A stretch of 64,000 bases of DNA from Halpernia humi (GTDB lineage Bacteria; Bacteroidota; Bacteroidia; Flavobacteriales; Weeksellaceae). The notes beneath the pieces were generated by a model. That model ran no database searches, had not been told where the DNA came from, and worked only from the letters and a program-made list of their open reading frames with translations. This document shows positions 7,248-16,819 of this stretch, piece after piece (position 1 is the first letter of the stretch; each line of letters begins with the position of its first letter). The translations under genes and the position numbers were made by a program. The stretch is from positions 186,001 through 250,000 of the forward strand of contig NZ_FNUS01000004.1 in the NCBI RefSeq assembly GCF_900108025.1, written 5' to 3'.

Positions 7248-7667
7248 ATGGATAATAAAATATCACATAGTCTAAAAAGTTTTCAGCGATACCTTTTTGT
7301 ATTCGCTGCATTTCTTGTGATGTTTCTTTCATCTTGCTCAGTTAAGGCTAGTATTAAAACACTTGCTGGTTTCCCTCCAAAAACTGAACAAGGTATACCT
7401 AAAGGCAACCATAATTTATCTGTAAATACATTTGAAAAATGTTCACAGATTGATTTTGTCGATAGCCAAATTGATCATAAATCATCGTATAGTCCTCACG
7501 ATTTATTACCAGTAATTCTTCTTGCAGTTACTACTATTTTCTTTTTTGGTATCCGCCAAGAAAGAAAAGAAACTAAACACCCACTTTATGGTGGTAGTGG
7601 AAAAATTCGTAATTCTATCTCTATCTTTTTAGAATACCGAAAACTTCTCATTCATTTCTCCCTTTAG
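7248..7667 (+). CDS. Hypothetical lipoprotein-like protein upstream of the RND operon
   Basis: This 139-residue product starts at the ATG at 7248. It has a hydrophobic N-terminal segment (FVFAAFLVMFLSSCS) with a plausible lipobox cysteine. A polar central part and a second hydrophobic helix (LLPVILLAVTTIFFFGI) follow, then a basic tail. I do not recognise a family. Its position, about 110 bases before a TolC-type gene, suggests a small accessory or regulatory protein for the efflux operon, but a palindrome lies between them and it may be transcribed separately. The C-terminal 30 residues look less conserved in character and the true end could differ. Confidence 0.5.
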   Translation: MDNKISHSLKSFQRYLFVFAAFLVMFLSSCSVKASIKTLAGFPPKTEQGIPKGNHNLSVNTFEKCSQIDFVDSQIDHKSSYSPHDLLPVILLAVTTIFFFGIRQERKETKHPLYGGSGKIRNSISIFLEYRKLLIHFSL

Positions 7668-7742
7668 TTTCTTTTCCTAATTTGAACGCAATGTCTCATT
7701 TAGGATGTATTTCTATTTTTTCCCTTTTTAAAAAATAAACTG

Positions 7743-7760
7743 AAGTCGTCATGACGGCTT
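7743..7760. promoter_or_regulatory. Palindrome before the RND operon, candidate operator
   Basis: AAGTCGTCATGACGGCTT is an 18-base palindrome with one mismatched pair (T against G), centred on CATG, 20 bases upstream of the ATG at 7780. The lack of a loop argues against an ordinary terminator, although a T-run follows. The position between promoter and start suits a repressor operator. No regulator gene lies immediately beside it. Confidence 0.35.
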
Positions 7761-7779
7761 TTAAAAATCGTACATCAAT

Positions 7780-9162
7780 ATGATAAAACATATTATGGCG
7801 GTCACTTTGTTGTGGCTAGCCGTTGTTGTTGCTTTTCCGCTATATGCGCAGCAACACAAGGAACACACCTTAGGCAGTTTGTGGCCTAAAGTTGAAGAAA
7901 ATTATCCGGGTATTAGTGCAAAAACATCGGAGATTGATGCCGCAAAATTCAACCAACGGGCAGTTAAGGGCAATATGCTTCCCCAAATTAACGCACAGGC
8001 ACAAAATACTTATGGAACTTACGAAGGTAGTGCAGGTGGTTTTTTCCCACAGCCTGGTTTTTTTAACGTAAATGGCCCAGTACCATTAGATGGTAGTTCT
8101 ACCGCAGCCAATACCTTTGGCTCCGCTATTGTGAATTTTGAAATGTTCTCTTTCGGAAAGCTCCGTAAGCAGAACGAGGCTGCGGGTGCTTTATATAACA
8201 AATCGGTCAGCGATAAAGATGCTTACCTGCTCAACCTAAAAAAGACATTATCTGAAAGGTACATCATTCTTCTTTACAATAATGCTAAGCTGCAATGGAC
8301 CCAAAAGAATGCCGAACGTCTTGACGACATCCGGAAAATAACTTCGGGATTGTCAGCATCAGGCCTAAGACCTGCGGCAGACAGCTTGCTTGCTTCATCA
8401 TCGTATGTGCAGGCAATGGGCGAGCATGACAAATGGTATGGCTTTAAAAATGCTTCTTATATTAAACTATTGGAGTTGTATGCCAATGATACCATAGATT
8501 TCACAGCATCAATCGACCGTTTCGGTAATCCCACAGAAAATGGTTTAAATAAATTAAATACCATTAATCCTTCGCACCCCATATTAGATGCGCTAGACAA
8601 GCAGTCGGAGTATTATACTTTAAGTGGTGAGGCACAAAAAAGAGCTTCTCTGCCTTCGATCAACTTGCTGGGTGGTTATGCTTATCGGGGCACTGGCATC
8701 AGCCCTAACGGAAACGTATCGGGAGCATGGAAAGACGGGTTCAGCAATACCACCAATAATTTTTTGGCAGGTGTCGGCATTACCTGGAATTTGACTAATC
8801 TGCATACTAACCGGATGAAAGGCGAACAACTGTTTAAAGAAGCCGAAAGTACGAAGCTACTTCAATCACAGTACCAGCTGGCAATGCAAGCAGATTTATC
8901 TGCTTCGCAGGCAAAAATTGTTCAGCAATACCAACAGCTTCAGAAAACGAAGCTGGCCGTACAGCAGTCGCAAGATGCGTACAATATGTACCTCGCAAGG
9001 TACAAAAGCGGTTTAATTACGCTAAGCGAACTTTTACAGATACGCATTTTGCTTGAACAGGCAGAGAATGTACATATCGAGGCTTCACGTGAATATTGGG
9101 GATTGCTAGCTTATGAAGCGGAGCTAACTGCAGATTTCGACTTTTTATTCAACAACCTTTAA
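7780..9162 (+). CDS. TolC-family outer-membrane efflux channel
   Basis: This 460-residue protein has a signal peptide (hydrophobic MAVTLLWLAVVVAFPLYAQ, cleavage after YAQ) and the alternating helical and strand composition of outer-membrane efflux proteins, with long glutamine- and alanine-rich helices near the C-terminus (QAKIVQQYQQLQKTK). The SGLITLSELLQ motif near residue 415 is typical of TolC-type proteins. It would form the trimeric outer-membrane duct for the RND pump, whose gene begins ten bases downstream. In this operon the channel gene comes first, whereas adaptor-pump-channel is the commoner order. It starts an operon of about 11.5 kb. Confidence 0.85.
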   Translation: MIKHIMAVTLLWLAVVVAFPLYAQQHKEHTLGSLWPKVEENYPGISAKTSEIDAAKFNQRAVKGNMLPQINAQAQNTYGTYEGSAGGFFPQPGFFNVNGPVPLDGSSTAANTFGSAIVNFEMFSFGKLRKQNEAAGALYNKSVSDKDAYLLNLKKTLSERYIILLYNNAKLQWTQKNAERLDDIRKITSGLSASGLRPAADSLLASSSYVQAMGEHDKWYGFKNASYIKLLELYANDTIDFTASIDRFGNPTENGLNKLNTINPSHPILDALDKQSEYYTLSGEAQKRASLPSINLLGGYAYRGTGISPNGNVSGAWKDGFSNTTNNFLAGVGITWNLTNLHTNRMKGEQLFKEAESTKLLQSQYQLAMQADLSASQAKIVQQYQQLQKTKLAVQQSQDAYNMYLARYKSGLITLSELLQIRILLEQAENVHIEASREYWGLLAYEAELTADFDFLFNNL

Positions 9163-9172
9163 ATAATCGTAT

Positions 9173-12100
9173 ATGAACATTATAAGATTTGCGTTAAGAA
9201 AACCAATTGCGATTATGGTTGTCGTACTAGCAATAGCTTTCTTTTCCTATAATACCGTAAAAAAAATAAACGTAGACATTTTTCCCGAAGTGGAATTGCC
9301 TGCGATGTATGTTGCTATGCCTTACGGTGGACTGTCCCCAGCTTATATGGACGGGTTTATGGCTAACGAGTTCCAAAAGGTACTTCTTTTTGTGAGTGGA
9401 GTAAAAAACATTGATTTTAAAAGCGTACAGGGGCTAACCCTGATGAAGCTGACCTTTTATCCCGGAACGGATATGGCACAAGCTGCTGGAGAGGTATCAA
9501 CATCGGTCTCAAGGGCAATGGGTTTCCTACCGCCCGGAGCAGTTCCACCTATGGTAGTAAGATTTGACGGTAGTTCGCTTCCAGTAGGTAACCTTGTTTT
9601 TGAAAGCGACCAGCGTTCCGTAAATGAAATACAGACATTGGCATTGACCAAAATCAGACCAATGTTCGTACAAATCCCAGGCATTACTTCTCCCGCTCCT
9701 TTTGGCGGAAATGTACGTTCCATTGTGATCAATATCGATCCTGACGCAATGCAAGCCAATGGATTAAGCCCCGAAGATATTACCGTTGCCATCACTAAAA
9801 ATAGTCTTCCATCTCCTGCTGGAAGTATTCGCATAGGAGATGAAAACTTGATGGCTCCTATAAACTCTATCGCTAAAGGACCTGCAGAACTATTGAAGAC
9901 CCCTGTAAAAACAAGCGACAACCGTACTATATATGTTGGCGATGTAGCCCGTGTGGAGGACGGAGCAGATCAAACAGTAGGCTACGCTTTGATAAACGGA
10001 AAACGTTCTGTTTACCTGCCTATTATCAAAAAAGCAGATGCCTCCACATTGGATGCCGTGGAGAACCTAAAAGCTGCCATTCCGATGCTGAAAGACCAAT
10101 TACCTGAAGATGTAAAAGTCAGTTATGAATTTGACCAATCAAATTATATCGAACGTTCCCTTTCCAACCTTATACACGAAGGTATTTTAGGAGCTGTTTT
10201 CACGGGATTGGTCATACTATTGTTCTTGGGAGACACACGTGGAGCTATCATTGTGGTATTGACTATTCCAATTGCCATTCTTACAGCAGTTACTGTTTTA
10301 TATCTCTTAGGGCAAACCATAAATATCATGACATTGAGTGGTCTTGCTCTTTCCATCGGTATTCTCGTTGATGAAGCCACAGTAACCATAGAGAATATCC
10401 ACCAACATATGGAAATGGGTAAACCCAAGCAACGGGCAATTATAGATGCTTTAATCGAAATTTCTATACCGAAATTATTGATCTTACTATGTATTCTTGC
10501 TGTATTGACCCCTGCTTTCATTATGACAGGCATTCCTAGAGATATGTTTATGCCTCTGTCGATGGCGGTTGCCTTTGCAATGATTGCATCCTTTTTGGCT
10601 TCACAGACCTTTGTACCGATACTGGCCAACTGGATGATGAAGAACAAGCACAACACAGCAGCCAATACTCCAAGAAAGCGAGCTTTTTTTGAAAAATTCC
10701 GGGTAAACTATTCTTACAGGATGCGTAAATGGTCAACCAAGGCTATCCCACTTTTTGTTGTGTATGTGCTGGTAGCGAGTGTAATTGCTGGCGTTTTATT
10801 AACAGTTGTTGGCACTGATGTAATGCCAGTTTCCAATAATGGAGATTTTCAGATACGCATACAGGCTCCACAGGGAAGCAGAATAGAAAAAACAGAACAG
10901 ATTGTTAAAGATATTACAGGAGATATCAAAGCAGAACTGCCTGACAACGGTTTAAATATTACCTCTGCATTTGTAGGTATGCACCCCGCAGGGTCTCCGA
11001 TAAATCCGATATTCCTTTTCAGTAATTCTTCTCACGAAGCTATACTGCAAATATCTGTCAATAAAGAAGTGTATGATGGATCAATGGAAGAATTCAAAGA
11101 GAAAGTCCGTAAAAAGATTATAGAGAAGTACCCCGAAGTCGCTTTTAATTTCGAACCAATGGAACTGACCGAAAAGATTATGGGTCAAGGAGCGATGACG
11201 CCTATTGAAGTTAAAGTTGGAGCCAATCAGATAAAAGGTGCTTTTGCCCATGCATCAAAAATTGAAGCCAATTTAAAAAAAGTTCCATATCTGAGGGATG
11301 TGCGTATTGCCGAACCTATTGCCTATCCAACAATGGAAATTGACGTAAACCGTGACCTTGCTGGACAATTTGGACTGACGATGCAGGATATTACACGTAG
11401 CCTTGTTACGGCTACATCATCTACACGCTTTACGGATAAGAACCTATGGATTGATCCTAAATCAGGACTGGTTTTTCAAACACAAGTACAAATTCCAGAG
11501 GGCATTATGTCGGAAGAAAGACTTCGGTCACTTCCCTTGAAAGCTGGAAGTCTTCGCCCGGTACTTGAAGATGTAGCAACCATACGAAGGGTTACTTCTC
11601 CTGCACAAGTAAACAGAAAGGGGCCTAACCGTTACGTTACCATTGTGGCTAACCTTTACGGAAAAGATTTAGGTACAGCTTCACGAGCAGTTAAACAAGC
11701 TATCAAAAATGCTGGAGAGCCACCTCGTGGAACTATTGTTTGGACAGAAGGTACACTACAGCTTTTAGATGATACTTTGGGTAGTCTTTTGGCAGGTTTA
11801 GGTGTGGCAATTATAGCTATATTCCTTATGTTGTCGGCTTTTTATCAATCGTTCAAAGTACCGCTTATTATTCTATCGGTATTACCTGCCGTGATTGCCG
11901 GTAGTCTTATCATTCTATTCCTCACAGGTAGTACGCTTAACCTGCAATCCTATATGGGTATTATTATGTCGCTTGGTGTATCGGTTTCTAATGCAGTATT
12001 ATTGGTTAATCAAGCCGAACATTATCGAAAAAAACTGGCACTTAAGCCTGCTAATGCAGCAAGGCTCGCTGCTTCGTCGAGGTTAAGACCAGTGTTGATG

Positions 12101-12349
12101 ACAGCAGCGGCGATGCTTGCCGGAATGTTACCAATGGCAATGGGCTTAGGCGATGGAGCCGAACAAGTAGCACCCTTGGGAAGAGCTGTTATCGGGGGGC
12201 TGATTGCTTCCACTGTAACCATCTTGTTATTAGTTCCGCATTTCTTTTCTTCCCTAATGTCGAGGACTTCAATAATCAGTCCTTCGTTAGACCCTGATGA
12301 TGAAGATAGTAGGTATTATGCAGAACAGTCCGATAAACAAACGATATAA
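9173..12349 (+). CDS. RND-family efflux pump, inner-membrane permease
   Basis: This 1058-residue protein has the full RND architecture: a first membrane helix (IMVVVLAIAFFSYNT), a large periplasmic loop, a block of six helices (about 335-540), a second periplasmic loop and a final helix block (about 870-1040). The proton-relay segment in helix 4 reads GILVDEATVTIEN (near residue 398), an Asp-Glu pair where drug pumps of the HAE1 group have Asp-Asp and metal pumps usually have Asp-Gly. This places it nearer the drug/hydrophobe group, but substrate is not predictable. It forms a tripartite pump with the flanking channel and adaptor. The genes that follow encode thioredoxins and DsbD, so its cargo or maturation may involve thiol redox. 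Confidence 0.9.
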   Translation: MNIIRFALRKPIAIMVVVLAIAFFSYNTVKKINVDIFPEVELPAMYVAMPYGGLSPAYMDGFMANEFQKVLLFVSGVKNIDFKSVQGLTLMKLTFYPGTDMAQAAGEVSTSVSRAMGFLPPGAVPPMVVRFDGSSLPVGNLVFESDQRSVNEIQTLALTKIRPMFVQIPGITSPAPFGGNVRSIVINIDPDAMQANGLSPEDITVAITKNSLPSPAGSIRIGDENLMAPINSIAKGPAELLKTPVKTSDNRTIYVGDVARVEDGADQTVGYALINGKRSVYLPIIKKADASTLDAVENLKAAIPMLKDQLPEDVKVSYEFDQSNYIERSLSNLIHEGILGAVFTGLVILLFLGDTRGAIIVVLTIPIAILTAVTVLYLLGQTINIMTLSGLALSIGILVDEATVTIENIHQHMEMGKPKQRAIIDALIEISIPKLLILLCILAVLTPAFIMTGIPRDMFMPLSMAVAFAMIASFLASQTFVPILANWMMKNKHNTAANTPRKRAFFEKFRVNYSYRMRKWSTKAIPLFVVYVLVASVIAGVLLTVVGTDVMPVSNNGDFQIRIQAPQGSRIEKTEQIVKDITGDIKAELPDNGLNITSAFVGMHPAGSPINPIFLFSNSSHEAILQISVNKEVYDGSMEEFKEKVRKKIIEKYPEVAFNFEPMELTEKIMGQGAMTPIEVKVGANQIKGAFAHASKIEANLKKVPYLRDVRIAEPIAYPTMEIDVNRDLAGQFGLTMQDITRSLVTATSSTRFTDKNLWIDPKSGLVFQTQVQIPEGIMSEERLRSLPLKAGSLRPVLEDVATIRRVTSPAQVNRKGPNRYVTIVANLYGKDLGTASRAVKQAIKNAGEPPRGTIVWTEGTLQLLDDTLGSLLAGLGVAIIAIFLMLSAFYQSFKVPLIILSVLPAVIAGSLIILFLTGSTLNLQSYMGIIMSLGVSVSNAVLLVNQAEHYRKKLALKPANAARLAASSRLRPVLMTAAAMLAGMLPMAMGLGDGAEQVAPLGRAVIGGLIASTVTILLLVPHFFSSLMSRTSIISPSLDPDDEDSRYYAEQSDKQTI

Positions 12350-12369
12350 TAAACTTAAAAACAAAAACA

Positions 12370-13479
12370 ATGTATCACAGCATTTCAATCAATAAAAAAT
12401 CAACAACCATACTGGCATTTACCATATCAATGGTATTGTTGCTATCCGCTTGTTCACAAAAAGAGCACGAAAAAGGACAAACGCAAAATAAGCAGGCAAA
12501 ACCTGTAAACTATAAAACGGCTCCTCTACAGGTCATCAATCCCGAGTACGAAATAGCCGTTCCAGCAGAACTCAAACCTTTCGAGCAGGTAGCGGTCTAT
12601 GCAAAGGTTACAGGATTTGTAAAACAAATGTATGTTGACCGAGGCGATCGAGTTCGCAAAGGTCAGCTTTTAGCCGTACTCGAAGCTCCTGAAATGCAAC
12701 AACAGTATCTTTCTGATAAATCTACAGAGCAAAAGGTTTATAGTGATTACCTGTATGCAAAACAGGCTTATGACAGATTGGTAACGGCTTCCAAAACAAC
12801 GGGAGCGGTTGCGGATATCGAACTTGACAGAGCTAAAAGTGCGATGGAAAGTGCCAAGTCTGCTTTTGATGCTTCTAAAGCGGGAACGGCACATTCTTCA
12901 CAGTTACAAAAGTACCTTCGCCTTACAGCACCGTTTGATGGCATAATAACCCAAAGGAATGTTTCTGTTGGGGCATTAGCCGGAACAGGAGGTAATACAC
13001 CTTTGTTTATGATGGCACAGAGTAATAAACTCCGCCTTACCTTATCCCTACCGGAAAAACACGCATCATCTGTTTATGACGGTATGTCTGCTTCTTTTAC
13101 CGTAAGCTCGCAGCCAGGTAAGACGTTTGATGCCAAACTATCTCGAACATCTGGATTGCTCGACCAACATGATCGCTCGCTAACACTTGAGTTTGACGTA
13201 AATAATACATCGGGCGAATTGCAGGGAGGTGATTATGCGCAGGTCAAGTTGAAATTAAAACGTAAAAACGTGTCTAACTGGGTACAAAGCAAGAGTGTTC
13301 TAAACACCCAATCTGGAACGTATGTACTAACATTGAATAACAACGAAGTAAAACGGATTGCTGTAAAGGAAGGTATCCGTTTAGATACAATTACAGAGGT
13401 TTTTGGTAATCTTTCTCTGGCCGACAAAATCATTATCAAACCATCTGAAGAAATCAAAGAAGGGAAAATAAAAAAATAG
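12370..13479 (+). CDS. Periplasmic adaptor (membrane-fusion) lipoprotein of the RND pump
   Basis: This 369-residue protein has a lipoprotein signal (MVLLLSACS, lipid-anchored cysteine at about residue 27). A barrel-sandwich/biotinyl-lipoyl half (KVTGFVKQMYVDRGDRVRKGQLLAVLEAPE), a helical hairpin (SDKSTEQKVYSDYL to FDASKAG) and the returning lipoyl half with beta-barrel (LRLTAPFDGIITQRNVSVGAL) follow, the standard HlyD/MFP order. It would bridge the RND permease and the outer-membrane channel. It starts 20 bases after the pump gene and ends four bases before the next gene, so all are co-transcribed. Confidence 0.9.
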   Translation: MYHSISINKKSTTILAFTISMVLLLSACSQKEHEKGQTQNKQAKPVNYKTAPLQVINPEYEIAVPAELKPFEQVAVYAKVTGFVKQMYVDRGDRVRKGQLLAVLEAPEMQQQYLSDKSTEQKVYSDYLYAKQAYDRLVTASKTTGAVADIELDRAKSAMESAKSAFDASKAGTAHSSQLQKYLRLTAPFDGIITQRNVSVGALAGTGGNTPLFMMAQSNKLRLTLSLPEKHASSVYDGMSASFTVSSQPGKTFDAKLSRTSGLLDQHDRSLTLEFDVNNTSGELQGGDYAQVKLKLKRKNVSNWVQSKSVLNTQSGTYVLTLNNNEVKRIAVKEGIRLDTITEVFGNLSLADKIIIKPSEEIKEGKIKK

Positions 13480-13483
13480 TATT

Positions 13484-14050
13484 ATGAAAATGAATATCAA
13501 AAAAATAGCCATACTTCCATTAATAGCAATTACGGGATGGGCATACGCATCAATAAATCGAAATGGCATTAATGCAACTGTGAGCGCAAATCAACAAATA
13601 AATATCGAACAGAAATTAGTAACCAATTCTCAAGAAACGCCAGATTTAAAGTTTAAGGACGAAAACGGTAAAACCATTTCGTTAAAATCCTTAAAAGGAA
13701 AGGTCGTTTTCATTAATCTTTGGGCTACTTGGTGTCCGCCTTGCATTCACGAAATGCCATCGATTAATGAACTGCGTAAGATTTTTAAGGACAATAAAGA
13801 TGTCGTATTTCTAATGGTAGATGTGGACGGAAAAATAGAAAAATCAAAAGAGTGGATGAAAAGCAAAAAATTTGATTTGCCAGTTTATGTTCCCGATGGC
13901 GAAATACCCCGTGAGTTATTTTCAGGCTCTATCCCTACTACTATTATCGTAGATAAGCAAAACAATATCATCGCAAGGCATGTTGGCGGAGCTGACTATT
14001 CGTCAAAGGAAGTGGTTGACCTAGTGACTAAACTATTAAAAGAAAAATAA
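13484..14050 (+). CDS. TlpA/ResA-type periplasmic thioredoxin (copy 1)
   Basis: This 188-residue protein is membrane-anchored or secreted (hydrophobic IAILPLIAITGWAYAS). The thioredoxin fold runs from residue 60 with WATWCPPC at about 79-86 and the cis-proline in GSIPTTIIV. The CPPC motif is typical of TlpA-like reductants of envelope thiols, for example in cytochrome c maturation. It lies four bases after the adaptor gene and is clearly paralogous to the protein at 16223-16801, sharing long identical phrases around the active site and FLMVDVD. In this operon it likely receives electrons from the adjacent DsbD. Confidence 0.85.
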   Translation: MKMNIKKIAILPLIAITGWAYASINRNGINATVSANQQINIEQKLVTNSQETPDLKFKDENGKTISLKSLKGKVVFINLWATWCPPCIHEMPSINELRKIFKDNKDVVFLMVDVDGKIEKSKEWMKSKKFDLPVYVPDGEIPRELFSGSIPTTIIVDKQNNIIARHVGGADYSSKEVVDLVTKLLKEK

Positions 14051-14061
14051 TTAGTAAAACA

Positions 14062-14508
14062 ATGAAAAAGATAATATTTTTTGTGGCATTTTTATTCGCA
14101 AGTGCCGCCTCTTTCGGACAAATACTAAAGCCTGTGAAGTGGTCGTATGCTTCTAAACGCGTTAGTGATAAAGAAGCTGTATTGTTCTTTAAGGCAACAA
14201 TAAACGATGGCTGGCATATCTATTCGCAAACGGTTCCTAAAAACGGTCCACAGCCTACAAGTTTTTCTTTCCATTCGTCAAAAGCTTATCAGTTAAGCGG
14301 AAAGGTTCAGGCGGCTAAACCAATTGTCAAACACGACACGACTTTTGATATGGAAGTGGGTTATTATGAAAAATTAGTGGTTTTCCAGCAAAAGGTAAAA
14401 TTAACAAGCAATGCGCCTACGGTAAAAGGTACGCTTACCTATATGGTTTGTAACGATAAGCAATGCTTACCGCCTGAAGAAGTGGCGTTCAGCATTCCCA
14501 TAAAATAA
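14062..14508 (+). CDS. Free-standing DsbD N-terminal (alpha) domain protein
   Basis: This 148-residue protein has a signal peptide (MKKIIFFVAFLFASAASFG) and an immunoglobulin-like domain matching the 'disulfide bond corrector DsbC' domain found at the N-terminus of DsbD. The signatures are W-YAS-r, GWHIYSQT and TYMVCNDKQCLPPEEV, where the two cysteines (five residues apart) correspond to the redox pair of DsbD-alpha. In DsbD this domain passes electrons to periplasmic partners. Here it is a separate gene 10 bases before a DsbD that carries the membrane and C-terminal domains, so the two together make one three-part reductase. Confidence 0.8.
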   Translation: MKKIIFFVAFLFASAASFGQILKPVKWSYASKRVSDKEAVLFFKATINDGWHIYSQTVPKNGPQPTSFSFHSSKAYQLSGKVQAAKPIVKHDTTFDMEVGYYEKLVVFQQKVKLTSNAPTVKGTLTYMVCNDKQCLPPEEVAFSIPIK

Positions 14509-14518
14509 AGAATTTAAT

Positions 14519-16198
14519 ATGAGATTAATATCAAAAATATTAACGGTACTATTCATCTTTGGTTTGGTGGCTGTTACTGCAAATGCGCAGACAGACAGCC
14601 TCGTATCGCATGATGATGTGGAGTTTACAGAAATAACCGAGCAGCAGCCCGTTCAGAAGGAAAGTATTGCAACATCCAAAGAGCCAGAAACTTTGCTAAC
14701 TAATGAAAACGGGGTAACATTGCAAAAGAATGAAGCTACAACCGATAAAAGTTCCCTTTGGGCAATCTTTATTGCGGGTTTTATCGGCGGCTTTGCAGCA
14801 TTGTTGATGCCCTGCATTTTTCCGATGCTGCCCTTAACGGTAAGTTTCTTTACCAAAAGCGGTCATACGAAACGCAGGGCGGTAATCCAAGCAATGATAT
14901 ATGGATTGTCTATCATACTCATTTACGTTCTATTGGGTATTTTCATTACGCTAATTTTCGGTGCGGATGCACTCAACAGTCTATCTACAAACGGGATTTT
15001 TAATTTTGCTTTCTTCGCTCTTTTAGTTGTATTTGCCTTTTCCTTTTTCGGTGCATTTGAGCTTACATTGCCTGCCTCGCTAGCGAACAAGTTAGACCGT
15101 AAAGCTGATCGAGGAGGTTTGCTAGGGCTTTTCTTTATGGCAGCAACATTAGCCGTAGTGTCCTTTTCCTGTACTGGTCCAATTATCGGAACGTTGCTGG
15201 TACAGGCTGCAACAATGGGGGAACTTTTAGGTCCCGCCATTGGGATGCTCGGCTTTGCATTGGCATTAGCAATACCGTTCACGCTTTTTGCAATGTTCCC
15301 AAGCCTTTTAAAAAGCCTTCCATCTTCGGGAGGTTGGCTGAATAGCGTAAAAATCACACTCGGATTTTTAGAATTAGCTCTTGCTTTGAAGTTTTTGAGC
15401 AATGTGGATCTGGCATATCATTGGAATTGGTTCGACAGAGAAGTCTTTTTAGCACTTTGGATTATAATCTTCGGATATTTAGGTTTCTATTTATTAGGAA
15501 AAATTCGGTTTCCGAATGATAGTCCAATGGATACATTGAGCCTGCCGAGAATGGTACTGTCAATACTTGTACTATCGTTTACCCTGTATATGGTTCCTGG
15601 ATTGTGGGGAGCACCTTTAAAATCCATTTCGGCATTTTTACCACCACAGACAACACAAGATTTTGACCTGTATACTTCTTCATTTGGTAGGACAGAGACA
15701 AATAATGTCGTCGATAGCAAAGCCCGCAAATATTCGGATATATTCCACGCACCCTTAAACCTTAATGTCTTTTTTGACTATGAGGAGGGAATAGAATATG
15801 GAAAGAAAGTGGGCAAACCTGTCATGCTCGATTTCACAGGGCATGCCTGTGTTAATTGCCGTAAGATGGAAGCATCCGTGTGGTCTGATAAAGACGTACA
15901 CAAGCTATTGAACGAAGAACTTATCATCATCCAACTTTATGTGGACGATAAAACAGAATTACCACAGGCAGAACAATTTGTATCATCATTTAGTGGCAAA
16001 AATATACGTACCATAGGAAATAAATGGAGCGATTTTCAGGCGAGTAAGTTTAACTCCAATTCGCAACCTCACTATGTACTTTTAGACCCATCTAACGAGG
16101 AAATACTGATCAAACCTACTGGAGCAGATTACAATCAGAAAAGCTATTACGGTTTTATTCAATCTGCAATTAACAAATACAAGAGTAAAAATTTATAG
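14519..16198 (+). CDS. dsbD: Thiol:disulfide interchange protein DsbD (membrane and gamma domains)
   Basis: This 559-residue protein has a signal peptide, a low-complexity linker, then an eight-helix transmembrane domain. Its two electron-relay cysteines are visible in LLMPCIFPMLPL (near 98) and SFSCTGPIIG (near 216). The C-terminal thioredoxin-like gamma domain has HACVNCRKME (CxxC near 443-446). DsbD carries electrons from cytoplasmic thioredoxin across the inner membrane. The missing N-terminal alpha domain is encoded by the gene just upstream. TlpA-type proteins flank it and are its likely clients. It is co-transcribed with the RND pump genes. Confidence 0.9.
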   Translation: MRLISKILTVLFIFGLVAVTANAQTDSLVSHDDVEFTEITEQQPVQKESIATSKEPETLLTNENGVTLQKNEATTDKSSLWAIFIAGFIGGFAALLMPCIFPMLPLTVSFFTKSGHTKRRAVIQAMIYGLSIILIYVLLGIFITLIFGADALNSLSTNGIFNFAFFALLVVFAFSFFGAFELTLPASLANKLDRKADRGGLLGLFFMAATLAVVSFSCTGPIIGTLLVQAATMGELLGPAIGMLGFALALAIPFTLFAMFPSLLKSLPSSGGWLNSVKITLGFLELALALKFLSNVDLAYHWNWFDREVFLALWIIIFGYLGFYLLGKIRFPNDSPMDTLSLPRMVLSILVLSFTLYMVPGLWGAPLKSISAFLPPQTTQDFDLYTSSFGRTETNNVVDSKARKYSDIFHAPLNLNVFFDYEEGIEYGKKVGKPVMLDFTGHACVNCRKMEASVWSDKDVHKLLNEELIIIQLYVDDKTELPQAEQFVSSFSGKNIRTIGNKWSDFQASKFNSNSQPHYVLLDPSNEEILIKPTGADYNQKSYYGFIQSAINKYKSKNL

Positions 16199-16222
16199 AA
16201 TAAGTAATTAAAATCATTTAGT

Positions 16223-16801
16223 ATGAAAATGCAATTTAAAAATTTGGCAATTCGTTCTGGTCTTTTCATAATCACAGCTATATCGCTGGCTGCTTGCGGG
16301 AATACGGATAAGAAGAAAGAAAATAAGGTAGAGAGCGAGCATTCGACGACGACAGGAGTTGGGACAACGGAAGCACAGGTCTCAACAACTGCCAGCCTTT
16401 CCTTTACTGATAAAGATGGAAAAACCGTATCGTTAAGTTCATTAAAAGGTAAGGTAGTATTTATCAACTTTTGGGCAACTTGGTGTCCGCCCTGCATTCA
16501 GGAAATGCCTACCATTAACGAACTAAAAGCAAAGTACAAAGGCAATAACGACATCGTATTCCTGATGGTAGATGTAGACAACAAGATGGAAAAATCCACT
16601 GCATTTATGGAGAAGAATAAGTATGATTTGCCTGTATATGTTCCAGCCAGCAATATACCTTCTGAATATTTAGGCAGTTCAATTCCAACTACGGTCATAC
16701 TAGACAAAAGCGGAGATATGATTGCCCGTATCGAAGGTGGTAGGGATTATACAAGTCCCGAGATCATCAAAGTTGTGAATGAACTTGTAGATAGTAACTA
16801 A
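16223..16801 (+). CDS. TlpA-type thioredoxin lipoprotein (copy 2)
   Basis: This 192-residue protein has a lipoprotein signal (ITAISLAACG, anchored cysteine near residue 23), a polar T/S/E-rich linker, and a thioredoxin domain with WATWCPPC (about 84-91) followed by IQEMPTINELK and GSSIPTTVI. It is very similar to copy 1 in the catalytic domain but differs in its membrane attachment. It probably works as an outer-leaflet or periplasm-facing thiol reductant fed by DsbD, 24 bases upstream. Confidence 0.85.
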   Translation: MKMQFKNLAIRSGLFIITAISLAACGNTDKKKENKVESEHSTTTGVGTTEAQVSTTASLSFTDKDGKTVSLSSLKGKVVFINFWATWCPPCIQEMPTINELKAKYKGNNDIVFLMVDVDNKMEKSTAFMEKNKYDLPVYVPASNIPSEYLGSSIPTTVILDKSGDMIARIEGGRDYTSPEIIKVVNELVDSN

Positions 16802-16819
16802 TTGATAAAAGAATGAATT

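Noticed and set aside
9457-10665. Antisense ORFs of 154 and 173 codons within the RND pump gene
   Set aside because: They lie wholly inside a well-conserved 1058-residue protein on the other strand, have no family likeness and show the residue bias of reverse-frame shadows.
14923-15402. 159-codon minus-strand ORF across DsbD
   Set aside because: Antisense to the conserved DsbD membrane domain; its hydrophilic, alanine/lysine-rich translation is a typical shadow.
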